Assembly: GCF_002764115.1 (NCBI RefSeq)
Contig: NZ_CP017940.1
Location: 2,206,501 to 2,270,500, forward strand
Direction: 5' to 3'
DNA: 64,000 nt
Source of the DNA: Phyllobacterium zundukense
GTDB taxonomy: Bacteria > Pseudomonadota > Alphaproteobacteria > Rhizobiales > Rhizobiaceae
Part shown: positions 54,522-63,003 of the stretch, piece after piece
Layout of the letters: each line of letters begins with the position of its first letter
Position numbering within the stretch: position 1 is the first letter of the stretch
The notes under the pieces: generated by a model
What the model was told of the DNA's origin: nothing
The model's input: the letters and a program-made list of their open reading frames with translations, nothing else
The model's database searches: none
Made by a program: the position numbers and the translations under genes

Positions 54522-55955
54522 CTATAGCTGCTTCTGCATTTCGATCGCCAGCAGATTTTGCTTGCGAAGCGGCAAGGCATAGCCTGCGACCAGTGCACCA
54601 ACACCGATGACCGTCGATACGAAAAATATCGTGATCGTTGCGTCCCGCAGGGCGTCTGGAGTCGTAGCCTCCGGATAGCCGGCGGCGTTGGCTGCAAGCC
54701 CGGCAACGGCAGCGCCGATTGCATAACCGGCCGACTGCAGTGTCGGCAGGAGAGCCGAAGCGCGATCCCGCTCGCCACTGCGCGCCGATTCCATCACCGT
54801 CTGGCTAAGGAAGCCCCAGCTGACACCGAAGCCGGTGCCGATAAAGATTTGTCCCAGCATCACCACCAGCGGAATATCGAGCGAGAAACCAAAGACGATG
54901 ATGGCAAGACCTGTAACAAGCAGGGTCGGTCCAAGACGGATCAGCCAGGCGCGGCGGCGCGGATCCTGAATATTGGCGACGAAGATCGCACATATGCTCC
55001 ATGCAATGGCAAAGGTGGCGTTGAAGGCCCCTGCCTTGGTGGGACCATAACCCCACAGATCCTGCAGTGTCATGACCAGATAGACCGAGGTGGAGGCCTG
55101 CGCTACCGGCATGAGCAGGACGATCCAAAGGCCAATGCCGACCGTGGAATTCAGCGCGAAGGCATCGGATGGAAAGAGCGGTATGCGGCTGCGCCGGTCA
55201 ACAGCAATGACCGAGGCAAGGACCACAGCCGCACCGACAACGAACAGGACTTCCATCGCAAGCGTGTGCATGATGCTGGCGAGCGCCACGAGCATGATGC
55301 CGCAACCGATTGCGGCAAGCCGCAGGAACGGAACAGAAAGCCGCGCGACCTCACCGGAAAATTTCGGCACAATGCGGAACACCAGGGCAATGAAGATCAG
55401 TGCAAGCGGCACGTTGACCAGGAACGCTGCACGCCATGACAGGTGCTCGGTCAGCAATCCCGAAACCAGTGGCCCGCCAAAGGCGGCAACCGCCCAGACG
55501 ACGGCCTCCGCGCCGAATACCTTGGCTACGAGACGCGAGGGAAAGAGCTCAGGAATAAGCGCATAACAGGTGGCGGCGATGATGCCCTCGCCCAGACCCT
55601 GGAGTGCGCGGCCGATCAGGACTTCCGTCATCGACGAGGCATACGCGGCGATGAGGGTTCCGGCAAGGAACACCAGAGCTGACCCGACCAGCGCCGTTCT
55701 CGCGCCGAGCCGGGCTTTCAACAACGCACCGCTGGCACCGCCGACAATCGAGAGGACGAGGTAAAGCGTAAAAGCCCAGGAAATGAGTTCAAGTCCGCCT
55801 ATCTCCCGGACCGCTGTGGGCAGCGAGGTAGAAACGAGGAAGCCGTTGAAGGCAAACAGCGCCACACCAAGGCAAAGCGTCATTGTTGCCGCCGAATAGC
55901 GAGGACTCAAGAGTTCCGACCAGCTGGTACTGCCGATTTCAGGCGCGTCATGCAT
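54522..55955 (-). CDS. MFS drug-efflux-type transporter
   Basis: A 477-residue, 14-helix-like major facilitator of the DHA2 type. Helix 1 is LCLGVALFAFNGFLVSTSLPT, a motif A-like GALLKARLGARTALVGS lies in the loop 2/3 region, and motif C-like EGIIAATCYALIPELFPSR follows. Divergent from a cysteine-rich HTH regulator (93 bp between starts), a layout typical of a regulator-controlled efflux pump. Exported compound unknown. Confidence 0.87.
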   Translation of the reverse strand: MHDAPEIGSTSWSELLSPRYSAATMTLCLGVALFAFNGFLVSTSLPTAVREIGGLELISWAFTLYLVLSIVGGASGALLKARLGARTALVGSALVFLAGTLIAAYASSMTEVLIGRALQGLGEGIIAATCYALIPELFPSRLVAKVFGAEAVVWAVAAFGGPLVSGLLTEHLSWRAAFLVNVPLALIFIALVFRIVPKFSGEVARLSVPFLRLAAIGCGIMLVALASIMHTLAMEVLFVVGAAVVLASVIAVDRRSRIPLFPSDAFALNSTVGIGLWIVLLMPVAQASTSVYLVMTLQDLWGYGPTKAGAFNATFAIAWSICAIFVANIQDPRRRAWLIRLGPTLLVTGLAIIVFGFSLDIPLVVMLGQIFIGTGFGVSWGFLSQTVMESARSGERDRASALLPTLQSAGYAIGAAVAGLAANAAGYPEATTPDALRDATITIFFVSTVIGVGALVAGYALPLRKQNLLAIEMQKQL

Positions 55956-56047
55956 GGCATTTCCTCAATTTAAAAGTTTTTTATTTTTATATTCCTCTTA
56001 ATAAAACAAGCAATAGCTTTTTAAATTTTTCTTGCTATCTTACGACC
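55956..56047. promoter_or_regulatory. AT-rich divergent operator/promoter region
   Basis: 92 bp between the MFS and regulator starts, clearly A+T-rich. AATTTAAAAG (55967-55976) and CTTTTTAAATT (56017-56027) form an inverted pair and may be the regulator's binding site. Operator function is inferred from position only. Confidence 0.4.
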
Positions 56048-56707
56048 ATGCAGGATCGCACGACAAATCGCATGCTCTATTCGCTCAAGGTTGCCGGGTC
56101 GCAGACAGCGGCAGCCCTTGCTGACCGCCTGGGTGTTACGCCTGTGGCTGTGCGGCAAATGCTGGCTCGCCTCAACGAAGATGGTCTCGTTGGCTTTGAA
56201 GACAGCCGCGAGAGCGTTGGACGGCCAAAGCGTTTCTGGCATTTGACCGACGCTGGAAATGGACAATTTCCCGACAATCATGCTGGACTGACAGCGGACA
56301 TACTGGCATCCGTTTCGGCAGTTTTTGGTGATGCAGGGTTGGATCGTCTTATCTCGCATCGTGAAACCGCAACGCTCAATCAATACCGCGCAGCACTTGA
56401 GCCCATCGACTCCATCGAGGCGAAAGTCGAGCATCTTGCGGAAATTCGCTCGGCGGAAGGCTACATGGCTGAAACCAGGCGCGAAGCGAACGGTGATCTC
56501 ATTCTGATCGAGAATCATTGCCCGATCTGCGTTGCGGCAAAGGCCTGCCAGAAGCTATGCCGCTCGGAGCTCGATGTATTTCAGGCGGCGCTCGGACCGG
56601 ATGTCGAGATCAAGCGGTTCGAGCATATTCTGAAAGGCGCACGGCGCTGCGCCTATCGCATCACCGAAAAGCAACCGGGTAGTTCTCAGCTGGCGATGAA
56701 ACTGTAG
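56048..56707 (+). CDS. HTH regulator with C-terminal cysteine cluster (SufR-like)
   Basis: A 219-residue regulator. N-terminal winged HTH (SQTAAALADRLGVTPVAVRQ, wing RESVGRPKRFWHLT) and a C-terminal domain with Cys158, Cys161, Cys167, Cys171 and Cys201 (HCPICVAAKACQKLC ... RRCAYRI). The layout resembles SufR-type Fe-S-sensing regulators, so it may sense an Fe-S cluster, metal or oxidant (inference). ATG at 56048 starts MQDRTTNRMLYSLK. Divergent from an MFS pump it may control. Its 3' end overlaps the convergent acetyltransferase gene by 22 bp. Confidence 0.82.
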   Translation: MQDRTTNRMLYSLKVAGSQTAAALADRLGVTPVAVRQMLARLNEDGLVGFEDSRESVGRPKRFWHLTDAGNGQFPDNHAGLTADILASVSAVFGDAGLDRLISHRETATLNQYRAALEPIDSIEAKVEHLAEIRSAEGYMAETRREANGDLILIENHCPICVAAKACQKLCRSELDVFQAALGPDVEIKRFEHILKGARRCAYRITEKQPGSSQLAMKL

Positions 56708-57234
56708 AGCATCGGGCTCATATAATTGTTTCCGACACGCCAATAGTCGCGCAGCGGCCCGCCCTCACATTCGAATCCGAGTCGTGTCACGAGCCTTATC
56801 GAGGGCGCATTGTCTGGATGGATGATCGCAGTGATGCGGTGTGTTTTCAGATTATCGACGCAGTGCATCATCAACCCCTGGACTGCTTCGCTCATCAGGC
56901 CGCGCCCGTGCCATTTCGTGTTGAGGATGTAGCCGATTTCCAGCCTGCGTTTGCGTGCCTCGCGATGGTGATAGTTGACCATGCCAATGCATTCATCGGA
57001 TTTGCTGTCAGCAACGGCCCAGGCGACCGATTCATGGGTCGCCGTCGTCTTGGCAAGAATCCGCACCCAGCGCCGGGTTTCCTGAATGGTCTCGCAAGCG
57101 GTGAAATCCCAGTAGCGCATCAGATTTTGATCGCCGAGGCAGGCATGCAGACCGATATCATCCTGGGGCTCGAACTGGCGCAGACGCAATCGCGCAGTGA
57201 GAATCGTCGGAAAAGGGGCTGCTTGATCTGCCAT
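56686..57234 (-). CDS. GNAT-family acetyltransferase (RimJ/RimL-like)
   Basis: A 182-residue acetyltransferase with start MADQAAPFPTILTARLRLRQ and the N-acetyltransferase core (EIGYILNTKWHGRGLMSEAV with the acetyl-CoA loop, then THRITAIIHPDNAPSIRLVTRLGF). Members acetylate ribosomal proteins, aminoglycosides or other amines; which is unknown here. The ATG overlaps the upstream gene stop by 1 base (TAATG), which suggests co-translation. Confidence 0.87.
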   Translation of the reverse strand: MADQAAPFPTILTARLRLRQFEPQDDIGLHACLGDQNLMRYWDFTACETIQETRRWVRILAKTTATHESVAWAVADSKSDECIGMVNYHHREARKRRLEIGYILNTKWHGRGLMSEAVQGLMMHCVDNLKTHRITAIIHPDNAPSIRLVTRLGFECEGGPLRDYWRVGNNYMSPMLYSFIAS

Positions 57235-57827
57235 TATCGTCCCCATTTCGGCGGTGGAGGCACAGTGTTTTCCGCTGCCCTGCGACTACGGCGCAGACGA
57301 ATAAGGCCAAAAATACTGATGGCTATCAGGGCGATGCCCGCAGGCATGGCGCGTCGGTCGACGGCTATCGCGCCTTTACGCAAGACAAGATCGACTTGCG
57401 CCACTTCGAGGCCATCATAGTCGCCGGGACCGATGGTGAAAACATAATCGCCGTCTTCGACCGGATCGATGTCACCGATACTGTCGCGGTAGACCTGCGG
57501 ACCTTGCGGCGAACCCTTGTTGGTTGCCTTGGAGCTGACATAGGTCAACGTCGTGACGAGAGCGTCCTTGCCCTGGCGTGTCACGACGGCCGTCAAGGCC
57601 GTGCGTCCCTCTGAAGGAACAAAATTGCGCAACGGCTGCATATCGATGAAGGCGCGCACCGGCGCGTCACCCTTCTTCAGGTTGACGGTGACAGGCTTGT
57701 AGGGACCGGGCCGATCGTAGACACGCCAGGAGCCAATTTCCTCGCCGGAAAAATTGGTAGCAACCCAAGGATATCCCACCCCGAGCACGACACCAACAAC
57801 CAGGAGAAGCAATAGAATCGGCCGCAT
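57234..57827 (-). CDS. Membrane-anchored hypothetical protein
   Basis: A 197-residue protein with an N-terminal helix (PILLLLLVVGVVLGVGYPWVA), a soluble middle domain (YDRPGPYKPVTVNLKKGDAP) and a C-terminal helix before a basic tail (AGIALIAISIFGLIRLRRSRR). Family not named with confidence. The ATG at 57827 fits the membrane helix at the N-terminus. Sits between holC and a RimJ-like gene in one leftward group. Confidence 0.65.
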   Translation of the reverse strand: MRPILLLLLVVGVVLGVGYPWVATNFSGEEIGSWRVYDRPGPYKPVTVNLKKGDAPVRAFIDMQPLRNFVPSEGRTALTAVVTRQGKDALVTTLTYVSSKATNKGSPQGPQVYRDSIGDIDPVEDGDYVFTIGPGDYDGLEVAQVDLVLRKGAIAVDRRAMPAGIALIAISIFGLIRLRRSRRAAENTVPPPPKWGR

Positions 57828-57837
57828 CAACAGTCCC

Positions 57838-58287
57838 TCAAGCCTTCTTTTCCCACCGCCCTTCGGCATTTTGCTGCCAGTAGGTTAGCGTATGGCCCTG
57901 CGCTTTCAACAGTTTCCACTGTGCCCTCGCCTGCTCCAGCTGTTGCTGGTCATGACCGTCGAACATAAGTACGAGCCGCTCATAGGCCTCGACATTTTGC
58001 GGTTCCGCGCCATCGACGAGGAAGCGCACAGTCGCACCATTCGGATTGCCGTCACCGGTTGTCAGGATGATGGGCTGTTCTTCGGGGTGAGGCTCCTGAT
58101 CGGTGGCGTGAGCCAGAAAGGAGGCATCGGACCAGGTCCACAGATGGTTGTCGAGACTGTCTCGCCGCTCCTCCGAACCAGTCTGAATGACCACTTTCCA
58201 TTGACGGGCCAGCGAGCGTTCAACCAGACCGGGCAGCGCGTTTTCCAGCGTCGATTCAGTCAGGTGATAGAAGAGGATTTCGGTCAT
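57838..58287 (-). CDS. holC: DNA polymerase III chi subunit
   Basis: A 149-residue protein of the clamp-loader accessory family that links the replicase to single-stranded-DNA-binding protein. N-terminal EILFYHLTESTLENALPGLVE and the TWSDASFLAHATDQEPHPEE block are typical. It lies downstream of pepA (with a GST gene between), a common alphaproteobacterial neighbourhood. Confidence 0.9.
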   Translation of the reverse strand: MTEILFYHLTESTLENALPGLVERSLARQWKVVIQTGSEERRDSLDNHLWTWSDASFLAHATDQEPHPEEQPIILTTGDGNPNGATVRFLVDGAEPQNVEAYERLVLMFDGHDQQQLEQARAQWKLLKAQGHTLTYWQQNAEGRWEKKA

Positions 58288-58299
58288 TTGCGCCCGGGG

Positions 58300-58926
58300 T
58301 CAGAATTGCGTGTGCGTAGATCTGGTCTTTACCATTATCGGTTCCATTCGAAGGCCATTCCACCATTCGCGCAAGCGGGGCCGTTCGTCAATCAGTGCCG
58401 AACCCTGCGCAACACTGTCGGCGGCGCCAAGTACGCCCGCGAGATGGAATGTCGCCAGCGTCCACCCGTTGAAACAGGCATCGGGCGACGAGTCAAAGAA
58501 GCTATCCAGGACACCGAGGACATGCCGTGACTGCTCGATCGCCTCGCCGGCGGGTTCGAGCCCCTCACGCCACCACACCGGAACATAGAGGCCCCAGACC
58601 AAAGGCCGGTAGGCGTAATTGTCGACGATCCGCATGATCTGGCGCATGCGGGCGGCGTCTTCAGCATTTGGCGGCGTCAGTTTCGGATGTTCGATGAGCG
58701 CATCGATGTATTGCACGATGGCATCCGTCTCATAAAGACGCATGCCATCCACTTCTATTGCCGGAATCCGCTTGAAGGGGTGCCGGAGATCATAATCTCC
58801 CGGCAGTTTTCCGCCGTCAAACGGGTCCGCCTCGATCAATGCGAAATCGACTTCCTTGGCCAGGAGGACGAGCCGCACGATGCGGGTATAAACACTTTCT
58901 TCGGTCCCGTAGAGCCTGACCTCCAC
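58300..58926 (-). CDS. Glutathione S-transferase family protein
   Basis: A 208-residue GST-fold protein starting at GTG 58926, 4 bp after the pepA stop. N-terminal VRLYGTEESVYTRIVRLVLL, glutathione-site ETDAIVQYIDAL, and a helical C-terminal domain. No obvious catalytic specificity. The tight spacing to pepA suggests one operon with pepA and holC. Confidence 0.83.
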   Translation of the reverse strand: MEVRLYGTEESVYTRIVRLVLLAKEVDFALIEADPFDGGKLPGDYDLRHPFKRIPAIEVDGMRLYETDAIVQYIDALIEHPKLTPPNAEDAARMRQIMRIVDNYAYRPLVWGLYVPVWWREGLEPAGEAIEQSRHVLGVLDSFFDSSPDACFNGWTLATFHLAGVLGAADSVAQGSALIDERPRLREWWNGLRMEPIMVKTRSTHTQF

Positions 58927-58930
58927 AGGA

Positions 58931-60427
58931 CTATCCTTCGAAATTGTCGCGAACCAGCCTGTCGAGAAGTCGTACACCGAAGCCTGACGCCCAGGACTGG
59001 CTGTATTCCGTGGCCGGCGAGCCCATCGCCGTGCCCGCAACATCGAGATGCGCCCAGGGCGTGTCACCGACAAAACGCTGCAGGAACTGTGCGGCAATGA
59101 TCGCGCCGCCATGGCGGCCACCGATATTCTTCATGTCGGCGTTCTTGGTGTCGATAAGCTTGTCATACTCATCGCCCAGCGGCATGCGCCACAGTTTTTC
59201 GCCCGAGCCCTCGCCGGCGTCGAAGAGTTGTCCGGCAAGCGTGTCGTCATTGGAAAACAGGCCGGCGCGATAGACGCCGAGTGCCACCATGATCGCACCG
59301 GTCAGCGTTGCAAGGTTGACCATGAACTTCGGCTTGAAGCGATCATTGCAATAATAAAGTGCGTCGGCGAGAACGAGGCGCCCTTCCGCGTCGGTATTGA
59401 GTACCTCAATCGTCTGGCCCGACATGGAGGTGACAATATCACCGGGACGCTGGGCTTCGCCATTGATCATGTTTTCAACGATGCCGATGATACCAACCAC
59501 GTTGACCTTGGCCTTGCGCGAAGCAAGCGCATGCATCAGACCGGTAACCGCTGCGGCACCGCCCATGTCGCCCTTCATTTCGTCCATGCCGGCAGCAGGC
59601 TTGATCGAGACACCGCCCGAATCGAAAGTGACGCCCTTGCCGACAAAGGCAATTGGCTTGTCCTTGCCCTTGCCGCCATGCCATTCCATGATGGCGAGAC
59701 GTGCCGGACGCGCAGACCCCTGCGCAACGCCAAGCAATGAGCCCATGCCGAGCTTCTTCATATCTTTTTCAGTGAGTATCTCGACCTTCACGTCGAGTTT
59801 CTTCAATTCCTCGACTCGTTCGGCAAATTCGACAGGACCGAGGATATTGGCGGGTTCGTTGACGAGATCACGGGCAAGAACGACACCGTCCGCCACTGCT
59901 TCGGCGTTCGTGAATGCCTTTTTCGCAGCGTGAGGGTCGGCGACCTGAATGGTGATATTGGCCGCGGTCTTTTGTTCCTTTTCGTCCTCGTCCTTGCCCT
60001 TCTTGGTCTTGTATTTGTCGAATGTGTAGGCGCGCAGCAGCATGCCAAGCGCGAAATCGGCAGCATTTTCAGCTGAAACCTCCGCACCGGACAAAGCGAG
60101 AATCACCGTAGCGTTTTTGGCCGTGCCAATTTTCGAAAGGGCAGCGCCACCGATTTTCAGCCAGTCGTCGGCCTTCAGCTTGGCCGGATCGCCGCTACCG
60201 ACAAGCACCAGCCGTTCCAGCTCCGTACCGGCTGGCGCGATGGTCGAGAGGCTGGCAGCCAGTTTTCCCTTGAATTCCGAGACATCGATGATACGCGACA
60301 GCAATGCCGGTCCGACAACAGATTCGGCTTCTGCAGCGGTCTTGCCTTCAGCGGCAACGAGCAAGATTGCAGTGCCACTTTCGACGGCTGCAAATTTGGC
60401 GAAACTGATGGATGGGCGTTTGGACAT
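58931..60427 (-). CDS. pepA: Leucyl aminopeptidase
   Basis: A 498-residue M17 metallo-aminopeptidase. The metal/active-site blocks are present: [17 protein letters not shown] (Lys and Asp ligands), the signature [14 protein letters not shown] and [16 protein letters not shown]. In some bacteria PepA also binds DNA as an accessory factor; nothing here tests that. It sits divergent from lptF, with holC and a GST gene downstream. Confidence 0.95.
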   Translation of the reverse strand: MSKRPSISFAKFAAVESGTAILLVAAEGKTAAEAESVVGPALLSRIIDVSEFKGKLAASLSTIAPAGTELERLVLVGSGDPAKLKADDWLKIGGAALSKIGTAKNATVILALSGAEVSAENAADFALGMLLRAYTFDKYKTKKGKDEDEKEQKTAANITIQVADPHAAKKAFTNAEAVADGVVLARDLVNEPANILGPVEFAERVEELKKLDVKVEILTEKDMKKLGMGSLLGVAQGSARPARLAIMEWHGGKGKDKPIAFVGKGVTFDSGGVSIKPAAGMDEMKGDMGGAAAVTGLMHALASRKAKVNVVGIIGIVENMINGEAQRPGDIVTSMSGQTIEVLNTDAEGRLVLADALYYCNDRFKPKFMVNLATLTGAIMVALGVYRAGLFSNDDTLAGQLFDAGEGSGEKLWRMPLGDEYDKLIDTKNADMKNIGGRHGGAIIAAQFLQRFVGDTPWAHLDVAGTAMGSPATEYSQSWASGFGVRLLDRLVRDNFEG

Positions 60428-60714
60428 GATATCTCCAGATTGAACAAAAATGTGACTTTCCTATTCATCAGAGTTGATGAATGAAGGGGGTATTCGCAAA
60501 GACATTGGCTAACACCTTGTTAACCAGCTTTCTTCGCCTATTTTTAGCCAAGCCTGACTAGAGTGAACATATGTCGGGTTTGTTGAACATGTAACGGGTT
60601 CGTCCCATAGTGCGGCAAAATAATGCCTTGGATCCCATGGCATAGATTGAACGGTCGGGCATTCGTGAACGGCTAGTCGAACAAGGTGATGGAACTCTCT
60701 TTGCGAAACATGAC
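60428..60714. promoter_or_regulatory. Divergent promoter region, pepA/lptF
   Basis: 287 bp between the divergent pepA and lptF starts. It contains A+T-rich patches (60500-60560) but I could not assign promoter boxes with confidence. No gene is supported. Confidence 0.35.
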
Positions 60715-61917
60715 ATGCGCCTGATTGAGATATACATCTTGCGACGGATCGTCGTCATGTTTTTCGCCGTGCTGCTTTCAGCAGTGGGAATCACATGGAT
60801 TGTCCAGGTGCTTGGACGTATCAACTTCCTCACCACCAGCGGACAGAGCTTTTTCTATATCCTCAAATTCAGCTCCAACCTGCTTCCCAACGCTTTCCCG
60901 ATCGTGATGCCCTTCGCACTGGTCATTGCGGTGACGCAGACGCTCTCGACGATGAACCAGGATTCGGAACTCGTCGTGATCAATGCAGCGGGCGCTCCGC
61001 GTTCGGCCGTGATTCGTCCCGTCATGCTCTTTGCAACGGTAATCGCCATTGCTTCCTTCTTGATCGCCAATTTTGTTGTTCCCTACTCCCAGATGAACAT
61101 GCGCCAGATGGTCGCCGATGCGCGCGCGGACGTCATCAACCTCGTCGTCCAGCAGGGCACCTTCAAGGAAATCGACACCGATCTCTACCTTCAGATAGAA
61201 AGTCGTGATGCCAATGGAGCGATCAAGGGCCTGTTTGTTTCGGATTCGCGCGACAAGACGACGGACCTGATTTATTACGCCAAGGACGGTCTCGTCCTCG
61301 AAACGGGGAATCAGAGCTTGTTGATCATGAAGGACGGTGAAGTTGACCGCCGCGATGTCCAGACCGGCAACGTGTCCATTATCAAATTCAATACCTATGC
61401 CCTTGATATGGCGGCATTTTTGTCGGCAGACGACAACGAAGTGAGTATTTTCCCGAAGGACCGGCCGATCGATTACCTATGGAACCCGGATCCCAATGAC
61501 AAACAGTACCAGCAGAGGCCGCTCCGATATACGTCAGAGCTCTACAAGCGGCTGACGGACTGGATGTATCCGATTGTCTTTGCGTTGATTTCGCTGGCGG
61601 CCGCTGCAGACTCGCGTTCGCATCGCGAAGCGCGCATATCCGCTTCGTTCACCGCTATCACCTTGTGCCTCATCGTCTTCTGGCTGGGATATTCAACCGG
61701 GCAGAGCACGGACAAAGATGCTTCACTGCTGCCCCTGCTTTTTGCGTTCCCGATCCTCGCGGCTCTCTCGGCAATTTACGCCCTCGCAACCAATCGCCAG
61801 GTTGGCGTGCCGGTAACATGGACCAATTGGTTCAAGCGAACTTTCACGTCACAACAGGCAGCATTCGCCAGCGCCGGAGCAAGATTGTTCGGCCGCAAGC
61901 GGGGGTATAGAAAATGA
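60715..61917 (+). CDS. lptF: Lipopolysaccharide export permease LptF
   Basis: A 400-residue inner-membrane permease of the LPS transporter LptB2FG. N-terminal RLIEIYILRRIVVMFFAVLL, three helices, then a periplasmic beta-jellyroll (residues 120-280) that meets LptC/A, and three C-terminal helices. Overlaps lptG by ATGA. Together with LptG and LptD (next) it moves LPS from inner to outer membrane. Confidence 0.94.
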   Translation: MRLIEIYILRRIVVMFFAVLLSAVGITWIVQVLGRINFLTTSGQSFFYILKFSSNLLPNAFPIVMPFALVIAVTQTLSTMNQDSELVVINAAGAPRSAVIRPVMLFATVIAIASFLIANFVVPYSQMNMRQMVADARADVINLVVQQGTFKEIDTDLYLQIESRDANGAIKGLFVSDSRDKTTDLIYYAKDGLVLETGNQSLLIMKDGEVDRRDVQTGNVSIIKFNTYALDMAAFLSADDNEVSIFPKDRPIDYLWNPDPNDKQYQQRPLRYTSELYKRLTDWMYPIVFALISLAAAADSRSHREARISASFTAITLCLIVFWLGYSTGQSTDKDASLLPLLFAFPILAALSAIYALATNRQVGVPVTWTNWFKRTFTSQQAAFASAGARLFGRKRGYRK

Positions 61918-63002
61918 TCGGCTGGACGCTCGGACGTTACTTCTTCCTCCGCTACGTGAAGATCACGGCATATTTCCTGCTCGGCAGCTTTGCGCTTGCC
62001 CTGATCCTCGACTTTACAGAGTTGTCGGGCAAACTGTCTTCCTTGCCGGATTATTCCGCGATCCAGGCATTTGGCCTCTCGGCAATGCGCATCCCCTATA
62101 TCATGCAGCAGGTGTTCCCATTCATTGCCCTGTTTGCGGCCATGGCGACACTTATATCGCTCAACCGGAAATACGAACTGGTCGTGGCCCGTTCCGTTGG
62201 CGTATCCGCCTGGCAATTTCTCCTGCCTGCCTGCACGGGCGCCTTTCTGTTCGGTCTTGCCGCGGTGTTGCTGGTCAATCCGCTGGCCGCCTGGGGCTTT
62301 GAGAGAAGCGAGCAGATAACAGCGAACTGGCGCGCCGGAAAAGCCAATGAGGTATCCGCCGATCGCGTACCCTGGCTGCGGCAGAAAACGGAAGACGGCG
62401 AGACGATTATCGGCGCCAAGTCGATCGTCAACCGGGGATTGCGTCTCATCGATGCGACGTTCATTCGCCTGGACAAGAATCAGGACATTCTCGAGCGGCT
62501 GGATGCCAAGAGCGCCGATCTTGACGATGGTTTCTGGCGGTTGAGCAATGTGACGAAATTCGTGCTGGCCGAGACCCCTGTTTCGCTGGATGAGGTGCGG
62601 GTGCCAACCCACCTTCGTCCTGAATTCGTTGAAGAAAGCCTCGCCAGGCCCGAGACGATTCCTTTTTTTGAGCTGCGTAACAAAATTGCCGCAGCTCGCT
62701 CTTTTGGCTATCCAGCCAACGCTTTTGACATGCATTTCCAGTCTTTATTGGCTTTGCCGGCTCTCCTGATGGCAATGACTTTAATCGCTGCAACCGTTTC
62801 GCTGAAATTTGTACGTTTTGGACAATCAGGGACGATGATTCTGGGTGGCGTCCTCGCAGGCTTCGTGCTTTATGTCGTCACTGTTGTGGTCAAGGCATTT
62901 GGTAATGCGGGATTCGTTCCGCCTTTCATTGCCGCATGGACACCCGTGTTGATTGCAACGTTTTTTGGGGTCTCCTTTCTACTGCACAAGGAGGATGGTT
63001 AG
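61914..63002 (+). CDS. lptG: Lipopolysaccharide export permease LptG
   Basis: A 362-residue second permease of LptB2FG with the same six-helix plus jellyroll layout (GRYFFLRYVKITAYFLLGSF at the start, FVRFGQSGTMILGGVLAGF near the end). Translationally coupled to lptF; its stop is 1 bp before the lptD start. Confidence 0.94.
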   Translation: MIGWTLGRYFFLRYVKITAYFLLGSFALALILDFTELSGKLSSLPDYSAIQAFGLSAMRIPYIMQQVFPFIALFAAMATLISLNRKYELVVARSVGVSAWQFLLPACTGAFLFGLAAVLLVNPLAAWGFERSEQITANWRAGKANEVSADRVPWLRQKTEDGETIIGAKSIVNRGLRLIDATFIRLDKNQDILERLDAKSADLDDGFWRLSNVTKFVLAETPVSLDEVRVPTHLRPEFVEESLARPETIPFFELRNKIAAARSFGYPANAFDMHFQSLLALPALLMAMTLIAATVSLKFVRFGQSGTMILGGVLAGFVLYVVTVVVKAFGNAGFVPPFIAAWTPVLIATFFGVSFLLHKEDG

Positions 63003-63003
63003 A

